A DNA stretch of 64,000 nucleotides, taken from contig NC_051452.1 in NCBI RefSeq assembly GCF_001649575.2, positions 9,357,118 to 9,421,117 on the forward strand, written 5' to 3'. Source of the DNA: Kryptolebias marmoratus. Its lineage: Eukaryota > Chordata > Actinopteri > Cyprinodontiformes > Rivulidae. The notes beneath the pieces are model-generated. The model did no database searches. It saw nothing but the letters and a program-made list of their open reading frames with translations, and was not told the DNA's origin. A program made the translations under genes and the position numbers. Shown piece by piece: positions 1-12,957 of this stretch (its first letter is position 1; every line of letters starts with the position of its first letter).

Positions 1-883
1 ATATAAACACAGAGACACGTTAGTCACAGTCTGTGAGAGTCGCGTGCAGTCTGTGCAGCCGTCTGGTGGGAACACGCAGCGCAGTGGCAGGGCCGGAAAG
101 TGGGGGGGCCAATGGCCCCCTGGCCCCAGTGGTTCCGGCGCCTATGCCTCAAGTGCTCATGCTTTCTGCAGACGTTTTTACATCCTGTTCTTCAGTTTTT
201 CTGACAGGCTTGCTTGAAATGTTCTCAATCAGCTCATTACTCAAACCAGTAAACAGTATTTACTTCATACATCCTGTTCTTCAACCACTTACTGCACTTT
301 CTATGTGCAGCATTTTTTCCTTTAACTTATGTTTTGAGTAATGTTTGACGTTTACACTTTCTTAATCAGTTTTTTTTTTTTAAAGGTCTTTATTTTCCCT
401 TGCTAGTCAGTTTTTGATTGCCACTAAGTGCTTTCAGGTTTTTTTTTTTCCAACATAATTAACCTCTGGATATTTAAACTCATATCTGCCTTGTGATGTT
501 TTGCATCTCTCGTATCAACAATTAGTTTTTTGATTACTAATTTAACTTGCTATTTTAATATTGTACCACAGACGTAAATGCATAGAGCTTTTTAAAAGAG
601 GTCCTTTAAGGCCAGTTTCCATTGTCACAACATGAACATAAAAAGCCCTGTGCCTTAAGAGAGCTCGCCATTTCCTGCAAACACAAACAGCCTAATTATA
701 CATATTACCATGACATTGTTTCCACCATTTATTGTAGTACACACATTCATGTTCTCATTATAGTCACGGTAATTTTAATTTAGCTTTATATCCAGAAAAA
801 CTTTTAATTTATAACAAAATATCTGCAAAACTGGTACATTTCCAGTGGTGTTACACTTCTAATGTCCTTTTTATACTTTCATC
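1..883. other. Unassigned
   Basis: The first ~150 bp are GC-rich (CAGGGCCGGAAAGTGGGGGG, CCTGGCCCCAGTGG) with a 102-codon chance-looking ORF. The rest is AT-rich with T-runs. Nothing is recognised. Confidence 0.5.
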
Positions 884-1140
884 TGTTCAGCAAAATATCT
901 AATAAATCAGTGTGATTTTAATGAAAGGTTCATAAAGCAATGGTTTCTTCAATTATTGCATTTTTGAGGTCAAACTGACTTAAGATGGCCGCCACAGCTG
1001 ATCAGCCTTAGCAAACACAAACCCAACTCAGTCAAGTTTGCAGATATTGAGCTAAAGTTTGGTGTGGTAGTAGCTGAAAATCTTCCCCATCACACACCCT
1101 GAGGATTTAACCAAAACTGCTATAATTCTGTTATTAAAGG
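884..1140 (+). repeat. DR1 dispersed repeat, copy 1
   Basis: DR1 is a name used here for a recurrent ~300-400-bp unit whose landmarks are GCAAAATATCTCATGAACCA, GATTAACTTTTGGAGTC, CAAGATGGCCGCCACAGCTG, CAGATATTGAGCTAAA and TTTGGTGTGGTAGTAGCTGA. This copy keeps the last four (TAAGATGGCCGCCACAGCTG; AGTTTGGTGTGGTAGTAGCT), with a diverged head. Confidence 0.8.
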
Positions 1141-3521
1141 TGGTGGACCATGGAAGCCTGTAATTTAAGGTTTTGCTAAAACAAACTGCAGCCTCACTAA
1201 AAGTTTGGCAAGTTGTAATGCTAATAATTTTAGGTTTTGCTTTCATTATTAAAGGCCTGTTTTAACTAACATGTTCTAAAATAAAAAGGGAAGCATTCTG
1301 TGCTTTACTGGTGGACTTAGTGGATGATGCAAAGCCCATTTATATAGTCTGCTAAAATATCTGAAGTTTTTAAGATCAGAGCCGTGTTTTTCCTCAGTAA
1401 GTCAATTCCTTGTTCCCTCCTGGGATTCAGTCATTCAGCTTCTCCTCTCGTTTCTTTTCTACTTTCTGTCTATATACCTGATAAAAACCCCAAACAGATG
1501 CTAGAGTGAAAGCGGTGCATAAAATAGCAGAAAATGAGCTCAGAACTCTTTTCACCGGGGACAAAATAAAGAATCTGTTGATTTTCATGAAATGAAAGGT
1601 TGAAGTGACTCATTTGAGCTAATCAAACACATGAATGGAAAGGTGATTGCGCGTAAAGTGTTTTCAGTAATGGTCAATAAGGATGCAGCTTTAAGGTTGA
1701 GTGTCCAAATCCAGCCTTAGGTTATTGTTAAAAATCTTCCTCCCCACAACGAGCTGAGAAAGATCAAACAGAATCCTAAAACAATCAAGTGTATTATTTC
1801 TCCCTCGCAGTTCATATTTTCCTCACATGTGGTTTGTAGCAATGGAAAGTTATAAATGAGTACATCTTTTAGTTTTAAGGTTTTATATATTGCTGTTTCT
1901 CAGATGTACTCAGACACATTGGTGGAGGAAATCAAATAATTTGAGAAATCAAACACTTTAGCCGTTCCACCTGGACAGGACAACATCGTGTCCTGCAAAA
2001 ACCGCCCAGGAATGACTCGGAGAATTTAACAAAAGATGTTTCTCTGTCCTCTAACATCTTCAGATACCAGCCTGATGGTATCTGTCATCTCTGAAAAGGC
2101 AGGCCCACTTCACAAAGACCTCAACAAACAGGTTCAGGAAACGAGTGCGAATGAATAAATAAAAAGAACCGTAATCAAACAGTTAGAGAGGACATGGAGG
2201 TAGTTGGACAAAGGACGCAGAAGACAGAGTTAGATGGAGGATGACTCGCTGTGGAGACACCTGAAAATGGAACAGCCGAAAGAGAATTTAGAAAAATTCA
2301 CGTTTTTGTTCTTCTGTACAGGATGAGGCAGGATACAACTGTACAAACACAGAAAAGCACAGGAACTGTCAGACACAAAACCAATTAAATAACAACAAAA
2401 AAACGCTAAATTAAATTAGTCACAAAGAAATTAGTAAGCCCTTTGGCTCATTATTTGTTTCACAAATATAAGTTATTAAATTTAATTAGACAATTAAAGT
2501 TGTTTGCTGTGTTTGTACTACGCTGAACGTGGTTCTTTATAGATGTTGTTTTTATTTTGCTCCTTTTTTCTTTGTTTTTAGCATAAACAATGTTCAAATC
2601 TGCATCAAGATCGTAATATATATACTTTTAATTTTCTCTTTACCTCCTGCTGTGAGCATGAATTTAGTCCTCTGAACTCCTACGACTCGCCATGAAATTA
2701 TGTTGCCCAGAAGTAAATGTTTAGTGCATTTTCAACCAAAAAAATATGTAAAAAGGAGAATAAAATCAGATAATAAAGGTAGTGATTTGGATAAAGATTC
2801 TGTCATTAAAGGCAGATGTCTGAACCTTTAATTTATTCTCAGTGTGGACACTTATTGATTTAAACTGTGATATTCTAAACCTTATTTAAGTATCTTTGTA
2901 GTTTTGCTTCCTTAAATCCCTTAGTCTTTGTATTGAGCTGCTCTTTAGGTATTTAAATTGCATATAAATCTTTTCGCTGCATAGTTACAAAATAAGGAAG
3001 GTGATAACTTAAAAGGCAGTCCACTAATGTGAGGCTTTACTTGAACCCATATTGCAAATGAGTCCTGTTAAGAACATCCAGTCTCGCCTGATGACGGCGG
3101 TGAAAGCCAATCATTCATTTTCAGATCTTTGACCGCGCTGTTATGTCTAACCTTTCCTGTTCCAACGAGTGGAAACCACAAATCAGGCTAGTTTTTTTTT
3201 TTTTCTTCCCAAACAGATACATATACATAAATCCGATGCCTAACTTTACAAATGTCAAGGCCACAAAGACACAAACAGCAACCCCCCTTCATAATTTCTT
3301 ATAAAAACATTAATTATGTCCTACACATTTCATCAGCTCTACCACTTTGCGTGCGTCTCGAATGGAAACAAACTCCGAGAAGACGGCGGGGTTGCTTCCC
3401 ATTAACGTCCCCCAGTTCTGTTAGCGGTCTGCTCTAAAGCAGTGATCCATGACACGAATGATTCATGAGAGCATGACATGTAATGTTTTATATCGCCGCA
3501 ATCAAACTTTTATAAATGTCA

Positions 3522-3548
3522 CCCCCCCAAAAAAAAGGGGGGGGGGGG
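3522..3548. repeat. C7-A8-G12 homopolymer block
   Basis: Seven C (3522-3528), eight A (3529-3536), twelve G (3537-3548) in direct succession. The C and G runs are self-complementary across the A run, so the block can form a hairpin, and the G12 run can contribute to a quadruplex. Confidence 0.9.
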
Positions 3549-3575
3549 ACAAAGGGAGTGCTGGGCAGGGCAGCG

Positions 3576-3585
3576 CTATAAATAG
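3576..3585. promoter_or_regulatory. MEF2-type site or TATA-like CTATAAATAG
   Basis: CTATAAATAG matches the MEF2 consensus YTA(A/T)4TAR and also looks like a TATA box. It lies 28 bp after the homopolymer block. No transcript support is visible. Confidence 0.3.
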
Positions 3586-6500
3586 ATGTTGATACGGGAG
3601 TAAAAGCTCTGTTTGGGTTCTTGATCGGCAGTTTTCATTCGTCCTATTCTGGGTAGAGTAACGCGAGACGTCCCCTGGTGTCACATTGGGTCGTGTTAAA
3701 CTCAAACTAAGTATGTGAACAAAAAAGGGAAGAATTATTAGAAATATTTGGGTTTTCCTGATTGGTTTCTGCGTTTAAAGTGGCTCGAAATAAACAAATA
3801 ACACCTCCTGAGCAACCTTTCCTCACCATATATTTTCCTTTTAAACTTTTAAAGTTTGTTCATGTAGGAGAAATTACAACAGCAAAGGGTTGGTGTAAAT
3901 TCTTAATCCTCCTGGACGTGGTAATCCTAACGGGTTGAATCGAAGGAAGCGTGTTTTTATTCTTAAAGATATTTTGCTTCTCGGCTAAGAAAGCTCCTGG
4001 GTTGAGAAACTAAATGCTTTTTTTTTTTAAATGGGGGAAAAAAAGTCCATTTGCCTTTGATTCACCTCAATGGGATGGAAGGAAATGAACAATAAATAAC
4101 AAATGCCAGCAATACGTTTTAGAAACTAACATTTCTCGAATCTTCAAACTATTTTTTTTTTCCTGCACTCCATGGATGAGTCATAAGATTACTTATTAAA
4201 CTTTATTTGGTTCGGGAAACTCAAACTTTACTCGTTTGGGTTTTGAGTACAAATTCTGTTTTTCAATTTGTCATCAACATTTAAAGAGAAATAAATATCC
4301 ATATAGGCTAAAAAAACAAACAAAGCTTGAGCAGCAGCTATATCATCAGATTTGTTTATTTGTGAATAAGTTTAATGTGAACAGCTGAATGTACATCCTG
4401 TTTGTAATAATTAAAAAAAAAAGGTTCATTTGAGAGTTGAGTCACAGATGGACTTTAAGAGCCTTTTTGAAATGTAGAGCTTTAATTGCCACCATTTCTA
4501 ACCAGAAAATATGTTCACGTCTCGGTAAAATCTCTTAAGGCAGATGTATTATCTTCTGACCAAAAATAGAAAAGAAATATGGATTAAATATTTGCTCTGG
4601 TGCAGATTAGAAAACACTTCTGCCAAAAATAATAATAAAAAAACTGATTTTCACCCCAATTGTCCCAAAATGTACATATTTTATTGGTTCCAACCAAACG
4701 TGCTGATATAGATTTGATCCTAATATTATTATTCTGCATTTTCAACATTTATTTGAAGGTCCTGCTAATATACTTATGTTTTAAACTCTCAGGTTGAATT
4801 TAATAGTTTCTGTGTATTATATTTAATTTGAAGTTGCGTTATGCAATCTGTGGATGATGCATAGTTTAAAAATAAATTAATCTACTTTCCCGTTGTTTAA
4901 AATTAGTGTCATCTGTGCTTCCTTTCAGGTAACTATGGTAATTACAAGCCTTATTTTACCCAGGGGGGAAAAAAAAACAACAACAAACATTTAGATGTTT
5001 CCTAAAAGATTTAAAAGCATCTATTTGAAGCAGAATGACATTAACTGTGTTTAAAAGCTGTTTTCATGCACAAGCACATGGAACCATGATTTATTTCGTA
5101 ATTACAGTTGTTGTGAAGTCTATATTAGGAAAAAAACATTCAAATTTTACTGAACACGGCTCAGGAAATCAAAATAATCAAAATCAAATCAACGTTTTTA
5201 ACATCGAGTGATGCAGAACAGAGATCGTGGCTACGGTGAGTCTGAAAGTAGGATGAATTTCTTCTCCAATGGTGACACGAGATGACTATTCAGGGGTTTG
5301 AAGTTTTATTTATTTCAGCCTGGATGAAACTTGACTAGCTAAGCACCAACAGCAGAGCTATTTATTTGATGTGGTAGCCCTGAAGGCATAAAACCAAACA
5401 GCGTTGCAACAAAACACAATAACTTTTCATTAAACGCAGCAAAAACCAAAAATAGTCACGAATGAAGCGGAAAACAAATTTCCAAGTACCAAAACATTTG
5501 GGAGAAGACGGTGACAGAGCTGAGAAGAGTGGGTTTGATGCTACAGAACAGCAATCAAAAGAAAAGAAACAAAATTTTTAAAAACAAAAAGAACAATTAA
5601 GGAAGGAAATCAGATCATCATCGCTACAAAAAAAAGAACCAAAATTTCACAATAAAAGTAAAGGCAGAACAGCTCTGAGTTAGTCGGTTATAAATAGGTT
5701 AATTTATAGCTTTTCTGAAAAAATATGCAGCAAAACCTTGTGAAATTCACCCAGTTTTAAGCTGTAAAAAACCCCAAGAAGGCTAAATGTTACAATCTGG
5801 GTGTGAAAACAGTTTGTGGCTCATGTTTCACACACCAGAAATGAAACGCTTGTCTAATTTTCATAATGTGGAATCAGTGGAAGGAAGCCAGGGTTTGACT
5901 TTTATAAATTCTCGCTTCTGTAAGCAGTGTGGTCTCACCCACACTAACTAATACCTCTTTAATAATTCAGAGACCTGAGCCAGTGAAACCAGCTGAAATA
6001 TTAATGAAATAACACAAGTTTCTATATTCGAGTAATTAGCTTGAGTCCTACCGACTCTCCAGAGTGGTTTCCACAGTCAGAGGTTGAATCCAACCTCTCT
6101 GAGCGTTTGGGATTTTTAAGATATTTAAGAGCGAAGAAGCAATGCATTCAGCTGCGGCAATGCATCACACTGAGAATGAACCTTTGGCTTACTTTAATTT
6201 ATAAACCAAAAACCTAATCCCTTGCTATTTTCTTTACAACACTTGCGAGAAATAAACAAGTTCCAGGAGAAATAAACAGATTCGAAAGGAAAAAAAAACA
6301 GATTCCGTGAATCTGGTACATTTATTCTCTAGCTGTCACAGTTCACTTAGGAGACCAAATTAAAAAAAAGTTTTGTTTCTGTAGCACGTATTTATTTGTC
6401 TTCATTTTCTGAGAGTTATTTGGCAGCAGTTTCATTAAAACCCAGGGATGTTTTATGTTTTATCTCCGACTCATTTGATCTGGATTTCTGTAAAAAGGTT

Positions 6501-7584
6501 ACAAAAAAACTAATCTTACCCGTGTAGCACATTTCAATAAGAGTATCCATTTTTTTTTTAATGACTAATAGCTGCTAATGCAGTTGTAAACACTGAATGA
6601 ACCATTAAACAGCAGCGCATTAAATAATAAAAGGGAAATGCTGACTCGTTTTAGGGACGTGCAATTTAAGCAAAAACACTCGTCAAATTTGCTAAAAAAA
6701 ATAGTTTAAATATTTGAAATGAGGCAGCCATCATAAAGCGTGCTAATCTGAGCTCACGATTTTTTGATTTCACAGCCGCCGCAGTTTCCTGTTTTTGCTG
6801 AAAAATGGCCGCGTCCACGTTGTTGAATCAAAGGTTATTTTATTTTACTCATGCCAAATCCTTCAGCTGAGAACCCCTCTGAAACAAACATGTCCTGCTG
6901 CTAATCCTGCTAGTTAGGAATCTGTTTTCTGCACATATTCTGGCAGAAAACTTGAGCCCACCCACTACCATAGTTTTTATTTTAATCCTTTCAAAATAAA
7001 CTACGATAGGACTCGTCGAGTTGTTTCGGTTTTTTCTTGTTTTGAAGGCTGAGTGGGTTCACGTCACTATCAGGGACTCCTTTTTTTAAGACTCCAGTGA
7101 TGGCAGTGTTAATTCTTTGAAATCGCCCATTTTGAATATTCGAAACACTTCCCATCCCTACCTTGTTTCTTGCCAGATAGTGAGCCAGCATTTATCTGTT
7201 CTCTCTATTCTTGTTGTTCATAATTTTGATTTTAAATATCAAACATTTGTTGGTAAGTTACCTGAATGTAAGCACAATGAACATTTGTTGATGCAAAGGT
7301 TTTGTTTCGGCGTATAAAGTTAAAGTAAGCTGAGCGAGTCAACCTCAGTTTGCAGAAACAGTTTAATTCTGAACAGACTGATGAAGAACAACCAGACTGA
7401 GAACGGTAAACATGTAATGCAAATTTAATGTTGTTATAAAATGTCTGCATGCTGCATGTTTGAAACTTCTGAGACTGGAGTCGTTTCAGAACAGCAGTGC
7501 TCCACTTTGGTGTTGGCCCTGCTTGGATTATCTATCCTATCAGAATTAAAACTCAATTTCCCCAAAACGATTTATTCAAGACTC

Positions 7585-7660
7585 TATCTAAAGCAGGTAA
7601 GATGCTGAACACTCATAACTCTGTACCCCACTAGAAAAATCCCTGACAGTTCAGGGTCAC
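7585..7660 (+). repeat. Short dispersed motif 'CAGGTAAGATGcTGAACACTCATAAC'
   Basis: CAGGTAAGATGCTGAACACT plus CATAACTCTGTACC. A related block is at 43050-43110 (CAACAGGTAAGATAGTG, CATAACCTCGTCACTG) and at 57280-57320 (CAACAGGTAAGTTATTAA, CATAACC). A third dispersed family, too decayed to delimit. Confidence 0.4.
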
Positions 7661-9090
7661 CCTGGTTGACTTTTGACTACTGGGGGAAAAATGGGCAAAT
7701 ACGACACAAACCACACTTTTTTTTTTACATTTTTTACTTTTTTTTTCCCCCTCAAAAAACTGCATTATTCAAACGGTGTTTTTTTGTTTGACATGAACTG
7801 ACAGTCCAGTAGAGGTCACCTTTAGAGAGACTCCTCAACCAGCCTGTGGACTCCCCACTGGGCTGCACAGCATCCAGCCACCCTTGAACTGACTGCAAAT
7901 GTCAAACTGCGGTTAAAAGATAAATAAATAATAAAAATAAAAAAAAAATCAGAAAATGGGGCCTCCTCTCTTCTCTGAGGATGATTAGAAGTTGGTGAAG
8001 CTGGGAATCCTCAGACCTATCCTGCAGATGATTAACTCTTTTGAACATCAGTTGTTTTTTGATAAGCCGTCTATTGCTGAGTCCTGGGGAAAAAAAAACC
8101 TAGCTTCGGGGAGCGTCAGTCATTTGACAAGTGCTGATCCTCCTCCTCCTAAGCGGATTCAGGGAATGTTTTGACGTCCTGCCATCCTCGGTCAGTGATA
8201 AGGTTGACCCGGTCATCTCGCAGCAGGCGTCTTCACAACACTGTCTTTAGAGAATAAGACAACAGCCTCGGTCCTAACTGGGCTCCCTTCCTCTGACTAT
8301 CTCTCGGCTGCAACTGGACGACAAAAGAAAGCATAATTTAACAGCTGGCGAGAATATTTAAACAGAAACAGTTTGCCTTTTATTTGTAAGAATGTGTACC
8401 AGCTTCTTGTGATGGATGAGAATAAAAAGCCAGAGAAAAAGCACACTGTGACGCTCTGAGACAAACAATATTTGAGCTGAGCCTGCCGTAAACAGCTGCA
8501 GCTTAACAACTCGCAGCTTCTCCCCCCCCCCGTTTCCTTCTATTCAGTTTTCATCAGCGTTTATTCATTTAAAAAGTTCTGCAGCTGACGCCGTTTGAGG
8601 TGTCAAACTGATGGCCGCCTTCCAGCGCTGTGAGCGTCTCCGCCACGATCGCTGCAGTTTACAGGAGCTTTGTCTGTGTTGGCCGATTACAGTGCATGTT
8701 CCTTTACGTTTGGAGTTTTATTTAGTTCAAAGCTGAAAAACGCAGGTTTTCATGCTCGGCAGCAGGTCCACCGAGAGGCAGACGCTGGCAATGGACTCTG
8801 GTTGTCTCTGAAATCAGTTCTTCACAAAGAAACGTGTCGCTTGCTTCCATTATTGCGTACAGGAGCGTCAAATTTGTTCACTTTTGACCACAAGACCACC
8901 TTTTTTTTATGTGGAGCAGAAGGAGTTTTGTTTGTTTAGCAGCAACATAGTCACGAGTTTGAACAGTATAAAATGCAACCTTTTTGAAGAAACTTGAACA
9001 AGTCGAAACGACAACAACCCTTTTGGAATAATACACCATCAGGTTAACTGAGTGATTCCATTTTTAATAGGTCAGTCTCTTATTTTTATA

Positions 9091-9455
9091 GCCTGCCACC
9101 AAAGGTGAAGGCAGAGCGATAATGTTTTTGCCTGTGTGTGTTCGAATGTCTGTACTGATCAACCGTTGGAGTTGGTCCCATTCAAGATGGCAACCATCGC
9201 AATCACAAAACTAGATATTGAGCTAAATCCAGATATACTTAAGAAATTTTTACCTTAAATATTGGCAAAAATTGTTGTCAACCCTCTTTGTTAGCAAAAT
9301 ATCAAATTAATGGACGAATTTCTTTTCGCTTTTGTTTTTAGTAAACCCAATTCAAGATGTCCGCTGCAGCTATATGGCTTTAGCCTAATAAAAAATGGAT
9401 ATAGCTCAGGGAATTTTACAAATTGAGTTAAAATCTGGTACCTTTTGGTGATTCA
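9091..9455 (+). repeat. DR1 copy 2 (two partial units)
   Basis: Head GCCTGCCACCAAAGGTGAAGG is present here, then CATTCAAGATGGCAACC, and a second partial unit with CAATTCAAGATGTCCGC and GAGTTAAAATCTGG. Internally deleted. Confidence 0.7.
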
Positions 9456-12324
9456 GATCGCACAATTTTTTTATTTTATTGACTCTTTTGGCCTTGGTGG
9501 AGGTTTGCGTTTGTTCTTCTGGTAAACTTGACTTAAATTTTATGTTTGTTTAAAAGAATAACATTAATTTACAGTTAAACAAACCCAGTTATCTGAGACA
9601 TTGACAGTATTTAAGTAAGTGTTTTTTGGCTGTCCTCAAATTTAAAAAATGGCTTCCAAACGGCACATAATTCAGGTACGTTTGTCTAACTTTATTCTTC
9701 TTGGCTCATTTTTATTTTCTAACTTGTGTAAAAATGACAAATTCTTTTAAGTTGAGTTTCTGCAGACAGTCCCTGAAGTTTGAGAAATAATGCCACTTCA
9801 AATCTAGGAAATACCTTGAATGTGTTCCTATAAAAACAGTGTAAATACTTGCACTTGGTGGTTGTGATTACAGTAAAGTGACCTGATAAATGAGGTAAAT
9901 TTCACAGAAAGCCCGTGTCCTTGGTGGGCGCAGCATGTCTTAGTCTTTCACCGTGCTGATTGATAGTGGCGGACATTAATTCCACGGCAAATGATGCTAT
10001 TATTCAGGGGCTCAAATTGAATTACTTCATCCATTGGATCTGCTTAACATTTTCCCCATGGAGAGTTTAGTAAATAGTGTAATCTCCCCTACTTACTCGC
10101 AAGGCGTGTTTGTCATGCCGTGTCTCGCTCTCCGTGGATGTTTTGATGGCAACATTTTTTTGAATTTATTTGTCGTTTTCTGCAAAAACAGTTATTGCGT
10201 AAAAACCGTGCTTGTTTAAATAAAAATGTAACCCCTTTTCAAAAGATCTGAATCCTCTCTTTACAGCAAACATTTCATCTATTCAAATCCAAGCACCATA
10301 ATCAGCGATATGATATTAAATTACAACTAATTAATTCCCACTCGAGGAAGAACCGGTGGGACGTAAACAGTCGTACGAATGAGGGAGTTTCAAGGTTCTG
10401 CATCAGATTGTGTTCATTTTAATATAAACGTGGCGGACTGATAAAATCTAAAGAAGAATTACTTTAACCCTTTATATACGTTGGTTAAATGAAAACATTA
10501 CAAAATAGATTAAATTGTCCTTTCACGTCTGTTTTTGGGTTGCTTTAAAGGAAATGGACGAGTAACATCTTTTAATATCATTAGTTTTCTTTTATTGGCT
10601 GGTTTTAATTTAAACTGTGGGTGGATGCCTCCCTCCCCGACTAGTTAATCATCTAAACAAATAAAACCAGAAAAATACTGATTTTTAAACAACTACTTCA
10701 AAGGAAGCTGAAGGACTTATTTAAAACGTAAAAGAATGATCATTTTATTGATGCTATTTCATTTTTAGCTTAAACTAAACGAAAAGGGAAATGTTTAGGT
10801 GTGATAAATTCCCATATAGTGTTTGTAGTAACATTATATAGTTTTACACCAGAGTAAAAACACTCAGCTGCTGTCTCTCAGCACATTCATTTAGGTTCAG
10901 TTTTTTTGCCAACTCATCTTTGTTGGGCAGTATAATACAATTTACAAAAACATAATGTGTTTTAACTTGTAAAGCCACAATTATCTGCAGAGGAAAACAT
11001 TTTAAAATATTGTGACAGATCAATTATTTGAGTTCCTTGACGATCTCGTGCAGTTTGTGGCACGAAGCATCTTTCTGTCCTTGTTTTGAAGAAGACTGGA
11101 TGTTTAGCTGTAGAAAGGCAGCCTCGTTTAATGAGCGGGACCAAACAATGTGGGGGAAAAAACGTGTAGAAGTGTCACCAAGTGTGGTCAAGTTGCTGCG
11201 TGGGCCTGAATTACAAGTTTTAACATGCGTAATTGGTAGAGGTGTTGAAGAGCTAAGGGTGGTTAGAACTGTTTATTTTACACCATTCCTAATTTGTAAC
11301 CCAAACTCAGGCATGAAAACTCCTGTTTCTTTTATTTTTTGTTTCCTTTTTTATTAGCATTAAGCAAAAAATGTAACATGAAAGTCTAATTCAGTTATTA
11401 AAGACAGAGCATCTGTTTGCATGTTGTTGTTTTTTTCTTTTTATAATAGTTGCAATGTCCAAAGGTAACCAGGTCAAGATCTGGTCCACGTGGTTTTATA
11501 AACTCCATCCATTTCTGCTAACGTGAGATAAACGGCTCCTCCTTTAATTTACCTCTGCAGTTATTTTCTCCATCCCGTACGTCCAACACATCTTCAACGT
11601 TGGGCTCTCCAGTGACTGCCATGTTTTTGTGAGGACCTTTTGGCCTGCCACTAACAGAATACCAAACAAATATTTGTCTCTCTTTGGCCATCCCTCAGGC
11701 ACGAGTCCAAAAAAATAAAATTTTACTTTCCGGAGACGGTTGACTTCCAAAGATTTCATGTGTTGCATTGGTTGCATGGTTATCCCTCCAGTGAGTTTTA
11801 ATTACCTGACAGTCCCAAAAAGCATAAAAAGGATTTGCATTCATATTCCTAGTTATTCCAACAAGATGGAGTTACCTTTTTATAGTGGGATTGTTGGTAA
11901 GGTGTAATAAAATCTTTATCAGGCTGCTACATTTCCATTTATACTCCCAGATTATCCGTTCTTTCCCCGTTATGATTATTTCTCCCTCCGTTTCCCATTT
12001 TTCTGTTACATATGAAAGCTCTTGTTTCTTGTAGCTACGCAGTTAAAAGGTTATATTTTGTGCTGTTGGAGCAAATAATACTGCTGTAATCAATGTGCTA
12101 TTTTAAATGGATAAAACATTAAAATCTTAACAAAAGACCTTTCTTTTTTAATGAACTGTATTTTAATGAATTGAATTAGCTTTCACATCTACGCTAACAA
12201 ACCGTAAGAATTTATTAAAAGACATAACAGCAAGTCCAGAATAAATGGAAAAATAAACATTTGTTACAACATTATTTTAGTTTTGATTGTTGAAATTAGA
12301 TTTCCTAAATGAATGCATATTTGG
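9456..12324. other. Unassigned
   Basis: A 109-codon ORF at 11028-11357 shows no recognisable motif. Segment 11470-12060 reads like decayed repeat (ACCAGGTCAAGATCTGG; CTCCAGTGAGTTTTAATTACC) but I cannot name it. Confidence 0.45.
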
Positions 12325-12740
12325 CTGACTCCAAAAGGTTATTAGTTGTATATTGAATGATTAGTGTTATTAAAATCCATCCAGTGGTTCATAAAAATAT
12401 TTAACTAACAGGGTTGGCTTCAACACTTAATGCTGAAGTTTTAAGTAAGGATTTTGTACAATGTGTAGCATTTGGAGTAGTTGACTCTGAGCTACAGCTA
12501 CATCAAATTTTAGTAAAATTTACTAAATTATAGCCATCCTGAATCAGCTTGACTCCCAAATCCAGTTGTAGATTTACATATGAATATTTCCAGAATGTTT
12601 TATAAAAATGCAGCCAGTTAAGATATTTTTCTAACAGGCAGAAAGAATCTACTATAAACCATCTGAGAAATGATTGATTTGTTAGCCCTCATAATATGTT
12701 TTGGGGATCAGTCTCAGCTACAACCACACCAAATTCTACA
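12325..12740 (-). repeat. DR1 copy 3 (diverged, multi-unit)
   Basis: Inverted landmarks: CCAGTGGTTCAT, GACTCCCAAATCCAGTTGTAGAT, and CTACAACCACACCAAATT. It lies about 100 bp upstream of the L1 insertion site. Confidence 0.6.
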
Positions 12741-12823
12741 TCAGTATGTGACCTGTGGAGGTAAAATGGGTCTGAATGAAGAAAGGCTGCAGCTCAAAAT
12801 AATAAAAATATTGATATTTGAGT

Positions 12824-12838
12824 AAAAATGAGTCCATC
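12824..12838. repeat. L1 target-site duplication, left copy
   Basis: AAAAATGAGTCCATC immediately precedes the first base of the L1 5' UTR. It is identical to 18329-18343, so the insertion point is fixed at base resolution, apart from the usual ambiguity of the A-run at the 3' junction. Confidence 0.92.
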
Positions 12839-12957
12839 GACTTCCGGTTATGGCGGCCACGTAAGAAGACGTGCAGAACTTCGCTCCGCTGCTTGCTGCG
12901 CTTAATAGGGGAAAATAGCAGCTGTCCACGAAAAATTTATGTAAGGAAAAGGATATA
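12839..12957 (+). promoter_or_regulatory. L1 5' UTR with YY1-like ATGGCGGCC motif
   Basis: This 119-bp segment lies between the left TSD and the ORF1 start. It is GC-rich against AT-rich flanks and carries ATGGCGGCC at about 12850-12858, close to the YY1 core (ATGGCGGC). In mammalian L1 a YY1 site near the 5' end sets the transcription start. The similar site and position suggest the same role here, but that is inference. The UTR is far shorter than the roughly 900-bp human L1 5' UTR. Confidence 0.6.

Larger units (their letters stand above)
1141..9090. other. Unassigned AT-rich DNA
   Basis: About 8 kb of A/T-rich sequence with homopolymer runs, no ORF above 90 codons and no recognisable element, apart from the homopolymer block, the CTATAAATAG site and the short motif listed separately. 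Likely intronic or intergenic. Confidence 0.5.
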
